From contig NZ_MDHN01000041.1 in the NCBI RefSeq assembly GCF_001757105.1, positions 248,001 to 312,000 of the forward strand: a stretch of DNA of 64,000 nucleotides. The letters run 5' to 3'. A program made the position numbers and the translations under genes. Numbering within the stretch: the stretch's first letter is position 1; each line of letters opens with the position of its first letter. This stretch comes from Alteromonas confluentis (GTDB lineage Bacteria; Pseudomonadota; Gammaproteobacteria; Enterobacterales; Alteromonadaceae). Shown here one piece after another: positions 25,943-34,596 of this stretch. The notes under the pieces were generated by a model. It did no database searches. It saw only the letters and a list, made by a program, of their open reading frames with translations, and had not been told where the DNA came from.

Positions 25943-26846
25943 ACAACCTCCCGATGCCAAAGCCCACCAGCAATGCTAATACAAAGGCCGTACCCAGCAT
26001 CCATTTGCGCTGACTTTGAATACGCTGACTGACCACGTCATCACCGAGAATTTGTTCTGCTGCCGCCAGAAAAATAGGCTTTTTCACCACCGCATGTTGT
26101 TTCGTAAAAGATAAGGTCAGCGCGCGGTCGCATAAAAGATTAATGACCCGGGGAATACCACCGGTAATTTGATGAATCGCTTTTAATGCCTGTGGGCTGA
26201 AAATACTGATATCGCCATTCGCGACGCTAAGACGGTGGGCCACGTAAGACGACACTTCCGGTGCTGTTAATGGCAATAAGTGATACCGCGCGGTGATCCG
26301 CTGTGCGAGCTGACGCAGTTCATTCCGCTTCAGCAATTGTTGAAGTTCCGGCTGCCCGATGAGGACAACCTTCAGCAGTTTTTCGCGATTCGTTTCCAGG
26401 TTAGTGAGCAATCGCAGTTGCTCTAACACTTCAGGCATTAAATGCTGCGCTTCATCAATCATCAACACTGTGTTCACGCCTGCCTGATGATTGTCAGCCA
26501 GCTTGGCCAATATGCGGTCAGTAAAATACTTCAAACTGGCCTTATCGGCGTCGTAAGCGATACCCAGTTCATCACACACCGTGGCCAGCAATTCAAGGGC
26601 CGACAGCGTAGGGTTCAGAATCATCGCAACTTGCGTATTGTCAGGCAGTTGCTGCAGTAATTTTCGTGATACCGTTGTTTTACCTGTACCCACCTCGCCG
26701 GTAAGCATGACAAATCCACCGCTTTCCCTCAGGCCGAATGTCAAATGCGCCAACGCTTCTTTATGGCGTGGACTCATGTACAGGTAATCAGGGTTTGGAG
26801 CAATTGAAAATGGGTTGTCCGTTAGCCCAAAATAATTCAGATACAT
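25935..26846 (-). CDS. gspA: ExeA/GspA-like AAA ATPase
   Basis: 303 residues starting MYLNYFGLTDNPFSIAPNPD, the usual opening of ExeA-type ATPases. Walker A is GEVGTGKTT at 50-58 and Walker B is VLMIDEAQH near 125-133. A sensor Arg region (RITARYHLLPL) and one membrane helix close to the C-terminus complete it. The periplasmic peptidoglycan-binding region of Aeromonas ExeA (about 547 residues) is missing; the chain ends soon after the helix. It forms a two-gene unit with the gspB-like gene and diverges from cca. Confidence 0.85.
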   Translation of the reverse strand: MYLNYFGLTDNPFSIAPNPDYLYMSPRHKEALAHLTFGLRESGGFVMLTGEVGTGKTTVSRKLLQQLPDNTQVAMILNPTLSALELLATVCDELGIAYDADKASLKYFTDRILAKLADNHQAGVNTVLMIDEAQHLMPEVLEQLRLLTNLETNREKLLKVVLIGQPELQQLLKRNELRQLAQRITARYHLLPLTAPEVSSYVAHRLSVANGDISIFSPQALKAIHQITGGIPRVINLLCDRALTLSFTKQHAVVKKPIFLAAAEQILGDDVVSQRIQSQRKWMLGTAFVLALLVGFGIGRLYV

Positions 26847-26982
26847 ATGCTTGTCAGAGTTAGCAATTCACCGCGACTAAACTACCTAGCCGCTTGCAAT
26901 AAGTCAAAATCAAAGCGATTCGAACACCAATTTAATGAATGGTTCAGGCATAATAACGAAAAACACAAAATGCGATGGTTTT

Positions 26983-28095
26983 ATGGATGTTTATTTAGTG
27001 GGTGGCGCGGTGCGCGACGAATTACTCAATCGGCGGGTTACCGAACGTGATTGGGTGGTAGTTGGTGCGACTCCAGAAGAGATGCTCGCCAAAGGCTTCG
27101 AGCAAGTCGGCAAGGATTTCCCGGTATTTCTGCACCCGAAAACCAAAGAGGAATACGCCCTCGCCCGCACCGAGCGAAAGTCTGGCAGTGGTTACACCGG
27201 CTTTGTTTGTTACGCTGCACCAGATGTCACCTTAGAGCAAGATTTAATCCGTCGCGATCTTACCGTGAATGCTATTGCCAAAGACAATGATGGCAACCTT
27301 ATTGACCCTTATCACGGTGTGAGAGATCTGAACTCTCGAATATTACGGCATGTGTCAGAGGCTTTCAGCGAAGATCCGCTTAGGGTATTTCGTGTAGCGC
27401 GTTTTGCTGCCCGCTACGCGCACCTTGGGTTTAAAGTTGCTGAAGAAACGCTTTCGCTGATGCGCAATATGGCTGACAGCGGTGAATTGGCACACCTCAC
27501 TGCCGAGCGAGTGTGGAAAGAAACGATTCGCGCGTTGGGTGAAAATAACCCGGAAGTTTATTTTCAGGTCCTTGAACGTGCTGAGGCACTGAATGACTGG
27601 TTTCCCGAACTTATTGCATCGCTTAAAAATAGTGATTCGCGGCTTGAGCGCGCGGTATCAGCCAAGGCTAGCGACGATATTCGCTGGGCGCTGCTTTTCG
27701 CGAATACTTCAGCTGAAGGTACAGAAACCTTATGCAAAAGAGTAAAAGCGCCCAACAAATACGCTCAACTCGCTATGCTGGTTAGCCGTTTCAGCAAAGC
27801 ATTCACTCCCTCAAACACCGCTGATGACTGGTTGAAACTCTGCAATCAGTGTGATGCCTGGCGCAAGCCAGAACGCTTCACAGACTTTATCACTGCATGT
27901 ACGTTGATAAATGACAATGCCGATATCAGCAGCTCTTTGGCAACGCCGTTACATGAAACCGTAAAAGAGGCCAGCAAACTCAGCGCAAAAGCGTTTGTCG
28001 AGCAAGGATTGCGCGGCCCGCAGATTGGCGAGGCGATGAACCTGGCCCGAAGGGATATCTTTGAAAAGCGTTTCCGTTTAGATCTGTTCTCCTAG
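26983..28095 (+). CDS. cca: CCA-adding enzyme lacking the HD phosphohydrolase residues
   Basis: 370 residues from the ATG at 26983 ([15 protein letters not shown]). The frame is open upstream to 26935 but those residues do not match the family. Domains are the nucleotidyltransferase head with GGAVRD, E21-R22-D23 where E. coli has D21/D23, the [10 protein letters not shown] motif, and the [16 protein letters not shown] neck. E. coli Cca continues with an HD domain (HPEIDTGIHT, CHDLGKG). Here that part is shortened and the aligned segment reads [11 protein letters not shown]. The enzyme adds CCA to tRNA 3' ends and probably lacks the phosphatase activities. It diverges from the exeA-like gene. 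Confidence 0.92.
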   Translation: MDVYLVGGAVRDELLNRRVTERDWVVVGATPEEMLAKGFEQVGKDFPVFLHPKTKEEYALARTERKSGSGYTGFVCYAAPDVTLEQDLIRRDLTVNAIAKDNDGNLIDPYHGVRDLNSRILRHVSEAFSEDPLRVFRVARFAARYAHLGFKVAEETLSLMRNMADSGELAHLTAERVWKETIRALGENNPEVYFQVLERAEALNDWFPELIASLKNSDSRLERAVSAKASDDIRWALLFANTSAEGTETLCKRVKAPNKYAQLAMLVSRFSKAFTPSNTADDWLKLCNQCDAWRKPERFTDFITACTLINDNADISSSLATPLHETVKEASKLSAKAFVEQGLRGPQIGEAMNLARRDIFEKRFRLDLFS

Positions 28096-28156
28096 CCAGG
28101 AGGAAAGTAACTGGTTAACAAGTAACCTGAATTAAAACAATTTACTGAATTTTTCG

Positions 28157-30109
28157 ATGCAAAATCTAACACAACAACTTCAGCAGCTTTTTGGCTTTGA
28201 CGATTTTCGTGAAGGTCAGCAGCAGACCATTGAGCAGCTTTTAGCGGGGCATTCATCGCTGGCGGTATTTCCAACCGGCTCTGGGAAGTCGTTGTGTTAT
28301 CAGTTTACGGCTACTCAATTGCCTCACCTTACACTGGTGATTTCACCGCTGATCGCCCTAATGCACGATCAGTTGGCATTTTTGCGCAGTAAGGGAATTG
28401 CCGCGGCCAGCCTGGATTCCACCCTCAGCAAAGATGAAAGTCAGCAGGTGATGCAACAAGCCCGGGATGGCAAGCTCAAAATTTTAATGATTTCCGTGGA
28501 GCGATTCAAAAATGAACGCTTCCGCCGTTTTATAGAAAATATCCCCATCTCCATGCTGGTTGTCGATGAAGCGCACTGTATTTCAGAATGGGGGCACAAT
28601 TTTCGCCCTGATTACCTGAAACTCCCGCAATATCAACAAGCACTGAATATTCCCCTAGTGCTCTTACTTACCGCCACAGCGATGCGCCGTGTGCAGAAAG
28701 ACATGGCACAAAAATTCAACATTGGCTTTCAGCATATTGTACAAACAGGATTTTATCGCGCAAATCTCGATATAGACCGGATCCCCGTCCACCACACGAG
28801 TAAATTAGTGTTACTAACGCAGGTGCTGGATGAAACGGCCGGTGCCGGTATTGTTTACGTTACTCAGCAAAAAACGGCTGATGAACTCGCGGCTCAACTT
28901 CAGGAAGCTGGCTATTCGGCGACTTCCTATCACGCGGGGTTAGGTAACGACGCGCGAGCAAGTATTCAGAACCGTTTTATGGCGGGTAAAACCCGTATCA
29001 TCGTGGCAACAATTGCATTTGGCATGGGGATAGATAAATCAGATATCCGCTTTGTGGTGCATTACGACCTGCCCAAATCCATCGAGAACTACAGTCAGGA
29101 AATAGGCCGTGCCGGCCGCGATGGTCAACCTAGCCGCTGCGTACTGTTGGCAAGTTTAGATGGGATAAATGTGCTGGAAAACTTTGTATATGGCGATACC
29201 CCTGAAGCGTATGGTATCGACAAGCTTTTAACAGAAATTACCAGCAGCGCCGAAAATAATGAATGGGAAACGCAATCTTATTCACTGTCACAAGCCACCA
29301 ACATTCGTGCTTTGCCACTAAAAACGTTGCTGGTGCAGATGGAGCTGGCTGGCGCTATTGAGCCTAAATACAGTTACTATGAAGATGTAAAAGTGAAATG
29401 GCTGGTCGCCTCGGAACAGATTGTAAAAGCGTTACCCGCAGAGCAGCAACCGCTTTTCAACGCCATTGTCGGCCAGACTACATTCAAAAAGATTTGGGGC
29501 GTGCCGAATTTCGACGGGCTTCACCAACAGGGTTTTGAACGCGGCACTGTGTTGAGCCTGTTAGAGCAACTTGCCGAACACGATTACGCCGAGTTAGAAA
29601 TGAAAAAGCTCACCGACGTTTATCGCATCGCGCCGAACTTACTGACACCAGAACTTGCGCAAAACCTGCATCAGTATGCCGCCCGTAACGAACAATCTGA
29701 AATAGCCCGCATTGCCACCATGCTGCGATTTTTCAATCTCGACCGTTGTCTGAATCACAATCTCGCTTTGTACTTTGGCGACCAACACGCCCCAGAGCGC
29801 TGCGGTCACTGCTCGGTTTGCCGCGGGCATTCACTCAGTCTCAGTCGCGAGAACGACAGCGACGACGCCAGCGCGATTATAAACGATATGCAACAAGCGC
29901 TTGCGTGGCTGAACGAAAAACTGCCAGAAGGGCAAGTTTCCCCTATTTTACTCACCCGTTTTATGGCTGGACTGACTCAACCGGTGTTTACAAAAATAAA
30001 AGCCCGTCAGCAAGCGCTGTTCGGAAAATATGAAGAGACCGCCTATCACGTGTTGCTGCAGTGCTCTCATTCCATAATGGATGAACCAACAAGCAAACAA
30101 TCGGGATAA
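28157..30109 (+). CDS. RecQ-family ATP-dependent DNA helicase
   Basis: 650 residues. Walker A is FPTGSGKSLCYQ at 38-49, the DEAH box is at 136-139 (VVDEAHCISEWGHNFRPDY), and motif VI is QEIGRAGRDGQPSR. A zinc-binding-like CLNHNLALYFGD...RCGHCSVCRG segment lies near residues 530-560. It unwinds DNA in the 3'-5' direction by family analogy. It differs from E. coli RecQ in the RQC region and no clear HRDC domain is visible at the C-terminus, so I leave the symbol empty. It follows cca by 61 bases. Confidence 0.88.
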   Translation: MQNLTQQLQQLFGFDDFREGQQQTIEQLLAGHSSLAVFPTGSGKSLCYQFTATQLPHLTLVISPLIALMHDQLAFLRSKGIAAASLDSTLSKDESQQVMQQARDGKLKILMISVERFKNERFRRFIENIPISMLVVDEAHCISEWGHNFRPDYLKLPQYQQALNIPLVLLLTATAMRRVQKDMAQKFNIGFQHIVQTGFYRANLDIDRIPVHHTSKLVLLTQVLDETAGAGIVYVTQQKTADELAAQLQEAGYSATSYHAGLGNDARASIQNRFMAGKTRIIVATIAFGMGIDKSDIRFVVHYDLPKSIENYSQEIGRAGRDGQPSRCVLLASLDGINVLENFVYGDTPEAYGIDKLLTEITSSAENNEWETQSYSLSQATNIRALPLKTLLVQMELAGAIEPKYSYYEDVKVKWLVASEQIVKALPAEQQPLFNAIVGQTTFKKIWGVPNFDGLHQQGFERGTVLSLLEQLAEHDYAELEMKKLTDVYRIAPNLLTPELAQNLHQYAARNEQSEIARIATMLRFFNLDRCLNHNLALYFGDQHAPERCGHCSVCRGHSLSLSRENDSDDASAIINDMQQALAWLNEKLPEGQVSPILLTRFMAGLTQPVFTKIKARQQALFGKYEETAYHVLLQCSHSIMDEPTSKQSG

Positions 30110-30175
30110 TTGTTATCAAAAAGCGGCAGTGAGGTGCTACAATACGCCTTTACTTTCGCGACATAAAAACACCGC

Positions 30176-31384
30176 ATGACCTTTGAAGAATTAGAGCTTG
30201 ATGACAGCCTCTGTCAGGCTGTCACGGAGATGGGTTTCAAAAACCCAACTTCGATTCAGTCTCTCGTGATCCCGCCGGCAATGGACGGCAAAGACATCCT
30301 CGCATCCGCCCCTACCGGGACCGGTAAAACAGCGGCATTTTTGCTGCCAGCTTGTCAGTACCTGCTTGATTTCCCACGCCGGGAACCAGGTTCATGCCGA
30401 ATACTCATTCTCACGCCAACCCGTGAGTTGGCTATTCAGGTTTACGAACAGGCCAAGGTTATCACCCGATACACCGAACTGGTTTGCGGTGTAATAACCG
30501 GCGGTATCAATTACGGTACTGATCGGGAAATTCTAAGTCAAAACCTGGATATTCTGGTGGCTACCCCGGGCCGTCTTTTCGAACATATCGAGAAAGAATC
30601 TGCCGACTGCCGCAATATTGAATGTCTGATCCTGGATGAAGCTGACCGCATGCTTGATATGGGCTTTGGTGCTATTGTGGGGCAAATCGCTTCGGAAGCG
30701 CGCTGGCGGAAACAGAACATGTTGTTCTCGGCTACCCTTGAAGGCCCGGGCGTTAAGTTCTTCTCAAGAGACATTTTGAATGATCCGGTAGAAGTAGAAG
30801 CCAACCCTTCTCGCAAAGAAAAAGCCAAAACCCATCAGTGGTATCACCTTGCAGACGATATGGCCCACAAACAGGCCATGCTGGTGCATATTCTGAAAAA
30901 CGATATCACTAACGCCGTGGTGTTTGTAAAAACCCGTGAGCGTCTGCAGGCACTGAAAGATTTCCTCATGTCAGAGAAAATCGAGGTGTGCTGGCTACAG
31001 GGTGAAATGCCACAGGATAAGCGCATCGCCGCACTGCAACGGTTTAAATCCGGTGCCGTACCTGTGCTCCTGGCCACCGATGTTGCTGCTCGCGGGATTG
31101 ATGTGCCTAACGTCAGCCACGTGATCAACTTTGATATGCCGCGCAAGGCAGACATTTATGTTCACCGCATAGGCCGGACCGGTCGCGCTGGTGCCAAAGG
31201 CACGGCGATTTCGCTTATCGAAGCCCATGATTTCGAGATGGTTGGCAAGGTTGAGCGTTATACCGAAGAACCGCTTAAAGCCCGGTTTGTCAAAGATCTG
31301 CGACCGAAGCACAAAGCGCCAAAGAATACCGCGAAGAAAAAGGCCAAAAAGAAAAAAGCCGCCACAGCGAAAAAGAAAAAGTAA
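30176..31384 (+). CDS. srmB: DEAD-box RNA helicase SrmB
   Basis: 402 residues: Q motif (MGFKNPTSIQ), Walker A SAPTGTGKTAAF, DEAD box in LILDEADRMLDMGFG, SAT in LFSATLEG, and HRIGRTGRAG. The extremely Lys-rich tail (from about residue 378, AKKKAKKKKAA) suggests RNA or ribosome binding. SrmB assists early 50S ribosome assembly. It lies 66 bases after the RecQ-like gene and 23 bases before rdgB. Confidence 0.93.
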   Translation: MTFEELELDDSLCQAVTEMGFKNPTSIQSLVIPPAMDGKDILASAPTGTGKTAAFLLPACQYLLDFPRREPGSCRILILTPTRELAIQVYEQAKVITRYTELVCGVITGGINYGTDREILSQNLDILVATPGRLFEHIEKESADCRNIECLILDEADRMLDMGFGAIVGQIASEARWRKQNMLFSATLEGPGVKFFSRDILNDPVEVEANPSRKEKAKTHQWYHLADDMAHKQAMLVHILKNDITNAVVFVKTRERLQALKDFLMSEKIEVCWLQGEMPQDKRIAALQRFKSGAVPVLLATDVAARGIDVPNVSHVINFDMPRKADIYVHRIGRTGRAGAKGTAISLIEAHDFEMVGKVERYTEEPLKARFVKDLRPKHKAPKNTAKKKAKKKKAATAKKKK

Positions 31385-31407
31385 GTAATCAGTAAGGACG
31401 TTTTGTT

Positions 31408-32010
31408 ATGGCATTTCCAGAAAAAATCGTACTGGCCTCCGGCAATGCCGGTAAGGTGAAAGAATTCGCCCGACTTTTTGCACCGCTCAATGTGACTGTG
31501 GTGCCACAGAAAGAATTAGGTGTTAAAGACGTACCAGAAACCGGCACCACGTTTGTCGAAAACGCGATTATTAAAGCCCGCCACGCTGCAAAATGTACAG
31601 GTTTACCCGCTATTGCCGATGATTCTGGTTTAGTGGTGAATGCTCTTGATGGTGCGCCAGGTATATATTCAGCCCGGTACGCCGGTAAAGGTGCTGCCGA
31701 CAGCGATAATATTGAAAAATTGCTTCACGCCTTAGATGGCAACCCAAACCGCCGAGCGCATTTCTTTTGTATGTTAGTTTTTATGCGACATGCAGACGAC
31801 CCTGTGCCTTTGATTAGTGAAGGTTACTGGCACGGCACCATCACCACCGACCAGGCTGGTCATGGAGGGTTTGGCTATGATCCAGTGTTCTATGTACCAT
31901 CACACGAATGTACCGCTGCTGAACTCGACAGACAGGTGAAGAATCAAATCAGTCATCGTGGTCAGGCAATGGCGTTCCTATTGGAACAAATGAGACAAAC
32001 TTTTGCGTAA
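31408..32010 (+). CDS. rdgB: XTP/dITP diphosphatase
   Basis: 200 residues with the HAM1/RdgB signatures: LASGNAGKVKEF at the N-terminus, ETGTTFVENAIIKARHAA, IADDSGLVVNALDGAPGIYSARY and GFGYDPVFYVP. It hydrolyses non-canonical purine triphosphates (dITP, XTP) to monophosphates, keeping them out of DNA. Its stop overlaps the start of hemW by 8 bases, the conserved rdgB-hemW pairing. Confidence 0.97.
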   Translation: MAFPEKIVLASGNAGKVKEFARLFAPLNVTVVPQKELGVKDVPETGTTFVENAIIKARHAAKCTGLPAIADDSGLVVNALDGAPGIYSARYAGKGAADSDNIEKLLHALDGNPNRRAHFFCMLVFMRHADDPVPLISEGYWHGTITTDQAGHGGFGYDPVFYVPSHECTAAELDRQVKNQISHRGQAMAFLLEQMRQTFA

Positions 32011-33142
32011 TCCCCCATTAGGCTTGTACATCCACATTCCCTGGTGTGTGCAAAAATGTCCTTATTGTGACTTCAACTCTCACGGGTTGAAGTCTGACCT
32101 CCCCCAACAAGAATATGTCAGCCATTTACTCGATGATTTAGCCATTGATGCCACCCGCGTTGCTGGCCGGGAAGTGACCAGCATATTCATCGGTGGCGGT
32201 ACACCCAGCCTTTTTGAGCCTGCTTTCATTGGCAATTTACTAGCAGGTGTAAAGCAACGTATCGCGCTTTCAGATAATGCTGAAATCACCCTGGAAGCCA
32301 ATCCAGGTACCGTAGAAGCGGCACGATTCGACGGCTATGCACAGGCGGGTGTCAATCGTATTTCCATGGGCATTCAGAGCTTTGAAGATAAACACTTAAA
32401 AGCCCTCGGAAGAATCCATGATACGACGCAGGCAACCAAGGCCATCGACTTCGCCCGCTCAGCGCCGCTGAAGAGTTTCAATGTTGATTTAATGCATGGC
32501 CTACCGGATCAGAGCATTGAAAACGCATTAAGTGATTTAGCAACCGCTATCGCGCTGTCGCCTGCGCATTTGTCCTGGTATCAGCTTACCATTGAGCCCA
32601 ACACCCCCTTTTATTCTAAACCTCCAGCACTTCCCGACGACGACATTCTGTGGGAAATACAAGATCAAGGCCATGCAATGCTGGCCAAAGCGGGCTATCA
32701 GCAATATGAAATTTCGGGATACAGCCAACCCGGTTTTCAATGTCAGCACAATTTGAATTACTGGCGCTTTGGTGATTACTTGGGGATCGGCTGTGGCGCA
32801 CACGGCAAAATAACTGATATCCGCACCGGCAACATTCACCGTACCGTGAAAGTTAAGCATCCAAGGGGTTATATGGATATTGCGCGCCCCTATCTCGACA
32901 CAGAGTCAACGGTTGAAAAAGACGATCTCGCTTTCGAGTTCTTTATGAACCGGTTTCGCTTAGTTGAACCTTGCCCAAAACAGGATTTTACTGATTTTAC
33001 CGGCCAGGTATTGTCTGCGTCTGAGCGACAAGAGTTAGATAAGGCCATTACGCAAGGCCTGCTGACCGAAACAACGCGTCATTGGCAGGTTACACCTAAA
33101 GGTAGGCGCTATCTAAATTCACTGCTCTCTGCGTTTGTTTGA
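32003..33142 (+). CDS. hemW: HemW radical SAM haem chaperone family protein
   Basis: 379 residues from a TTG start at 32003, overlapping rdgB by 8 bases. The only nearby ATG is out of frame. The radical-SAM cluster motif CVQKCPYC follows GLYIHIPW, with FIGGGTPSLF, LEANPGT and GVNRISMGIQSF next. HemW resembles coproporphyrinogen dehydrogenase HemN but acts as a haem chaperone in studied bacteria. The first cluster motif lacks the extra Cys seen in HemN. Confidence 0.93.
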   Translation: MRNPPLGLYIHIPWCVQKCPYCDFNSHGLKSDLPQQEYVSHLLDDLAIDATRVAGREVTSIFIGGGTPSLFEPAFIGNLLAGVKQRIALSDNAEITLEANPGTVEAARFDGYAQAGVNRISMGIQSFEDKHLKALGRIHDTTQATKAIDFARSAPLKSFNVDLMHGLPDQSIENALSDLATAIALSPAHLSWYQLTIEPNTPFYSKPPALPDDDILWEIQDQGHAMLAKAGYQQYEISGYSQPGFQCQHNLNYWRFGDYLGIGCGAHGKITDIRTGNIHRTVKVKHPRGYMDIARPYLDTESTVEKDDLAFEFFMNRFRLVEPCPKQDFTDFTGQVLSASERQELDKAITQGLLTETTRHWQVTPKGRRYLNSLLSAFV

Positions 33143-33154
33143 AGAGGTTTAAAC

Positions 33155-33182
33155 AAAACAGCCCGCTAATGCGGGCTGTTTT
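33155..33182. terminator. Bidirectional terminator between hemW and the yggN-like gene
   Basis: A perfect 12-base-pair stem (33155-33166 with 33171-33182) with a TAAT loop, 12 bases after the hemW stop and 14 bases before the stop of the convergent yggN-like gene. It has T runs in both directions. Confidence 0.9.
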
Positions 33183-33196
33183 ATTAACTGTAGATT

Positions 33197-33991
33197 TTAG
33201 CCAGACACGATTACGTCGAAAGGCTTTAATGCAACAACGTGCTTGCGAAGTTTATCTTCCAACACATTTAGTCGTTGGAGCTTGTCACAGAACCATTGCG
33301 CTTTGTTGTTAAGCGACGCAGGGCTCGTTTCGAGGTCGAGATGCTCCCCCACCGCTTCGAGCTGCCGGGTAATCGCCTCTACCCGCTCATCACTCAGCTC
33401 TACTCGAGATTCGTCCATCCCTGCAATTGCAGACAAGATACCGCCAATTGACATTGAAATGGCTTCTTCCAGCTCCGCCTCTATTCCGCTATCGACAAAA
33501 TTGTCCACGCTCTCTAATGATCCCGGCCCGATAAAATAGTGGTCGCTGGCGTGGCGAAATTTATCCTTTACCCGATTACGTACCCGCTTCATGGCACTTT
33601 GCAGCTTGTCGTAGCTGTCGTGGTCTGCGCCCACCAGCCCTTGATACACGTTGTCGACAGTATCCGCTGCTAAATCAACGCCTTCAGTGGCCAGAATAAT
33701 CATTTTCGGCACAACATAGTGCAGGCCACGAGAATATTCTCGTAACCAACGACGCTGTTGCACAGAGAGATCCTGCCAGCGCCCTTTAACGAACAGCTGC
33801 TCCTGGTCGTTGATCTGAATGACAGTTCGGTTATTGTCGAGGATTCGGAGTTGATGTTCATTCACCACCAAACCATACGCAAAGTCGATATCGCACGAAT
33901 TTCCCGCAGATGCGAAAAATGGGATCGTCGCTAAAAAGACAAGCGTATTTCTGACTACATTGATGAGATTTCGCATTTTCATGCGTTGCAT
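33197..33991 (-). CDS. yggN: YggN-like periplasmic protein (DUF2884)
   Basis: 264 residues with an N-terminal signal peptide (hydrophobic about 13-28, cut near SAG). A conserved Cys follows (SCDIDFAYG), with LRILDNNRTVIQINDQEQLFV next, then a long mostly helical region ending in WFCDKLQRLNVLEDKLR. The layout and the two end cysteines match the DUF2884/YggN family, whose function is unknown. It is a single-gene unit with terminators on both sides. Confidence 0.75.
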   Translation of the reverse strand: MQRMKMRNLINVVRNTLVFLATIPFFASAGNSCDIDFAYGLVVNEHQLRILDNNRTVIQINDQEQLFVKGRWQDLSVQQRRWLREYSRGLHYVVPKMIILATEGVDLAADTVDNVYQGLVGADHDSYDKLQSAMKRVRNRVKDKFRHASDHYFIGPGSLESVDNFVDSGIEAELEEAISMSIGGILSAIAGMDESRVELSDERVEAITRQLEAVGEHLDLETSPASLNNKAQWFCDKLQRLNVLEDKLRKHVVALKPFDVIVSG

Positions 33992-34009
33992 TGTGGACGG
34001 CTTAGGGGC

Positions 34010-34066
34010 AAATAAAAAGTCGCGACAAGTTCAACAGACTAAAATTCAGGTTGAATATATCGCGAC
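34010..34066 (-). terminator. Terminator of the Lcl-domain gene pair
   Basis: Two nested perfect stems, GTCGCGA (34019-34025) with TCGCGAC (34060-34066) and TTCAAC (34030-34035) with GTTGAA (34050-34055), are followed on the minus strand by TTTTTATTT. They begin 21 bases after the stop at 34087. Confidence 0.7.
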
Positions 34067-34086
34067 CTGAAAGAAGCAGATAGACG

Positions 34087-34593
34087 CTAATCGACACTCG
34101 TTCGCACAAGTCTTACGTAAATGAATCGATCTTTTTCTTTGATTGAATGGCTCGCATTAAAAAATGCCACTACCCAAGAGCGAAGTGGGTCTTGCAAAGA
34201 CGGCGTTGAAGTCCAGAAATCATCCGGTGGCGTGTTGGGAAACACTGTTTCGTTGATAGCGGGACGTACACACTCACGTTCAGTGATAGTAGTCAGTTCT
34301 TTGATATTGGGTAAACGCCACCCCGCAAGCAAGGTTGCATCGGCCTCTTGCGCAGCAATAAGCGCTTCTTGCCAATTGTATTTTACCGCTGTGCCAGTGC
34401 ACGTTGTGCCATTCCAGGTTTGACCAAGTGCACAACGCTGCCAAATCAGGTTGCTTGGCGTGTGAAGTACCTCGCCATCACCCAAATCCTCAAATTCATC
34501 GTCACCTGCCGTTTTAATGCCTGAACCCAGACAAGTTTGCGCCGCCACGGACGCGGTTAACAACCACAAAAATAAAGCTACCAGTACTTTCAC
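34087..34593 (-). CDS. Exported Lcl/DUF1566-domain protein
   Basis: 168 residues with a cleavable signal peptide (MKVLVALFLWLLTASVAAQ). The rest is one DUF1566/Lcl domain: TPSNLIWQRCALGQTW, NWQEALIAAQ, GWRLPNIKELTTI, FWTSTPS and a closing YVRLVR. Related domains bind collagen-like glycans in Legionella Lcl and are common in surface proteins. It is 3 bases downstream of the larger lipoprotein gene, which ends in the same type of domain, so the two probably form one unit. Confidence 0.82.
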   Translation of the reverse strand: MKVLVALFLWLLTASVAAQTCLGSGIKTAGDDEFEDLGDGEVLHTPSNLIWQRCALGQTWNGTTCTGTAVKYNWQEALIAAQEADATLLAGWRLPNIKELTTITERECVRPAINETVFPNTPPDDFWTSTPSLQDPLRSWVVAFFNASHSIKEKDRFIYVRLVRTSVD

Positions 34594-34596
34594 CTT

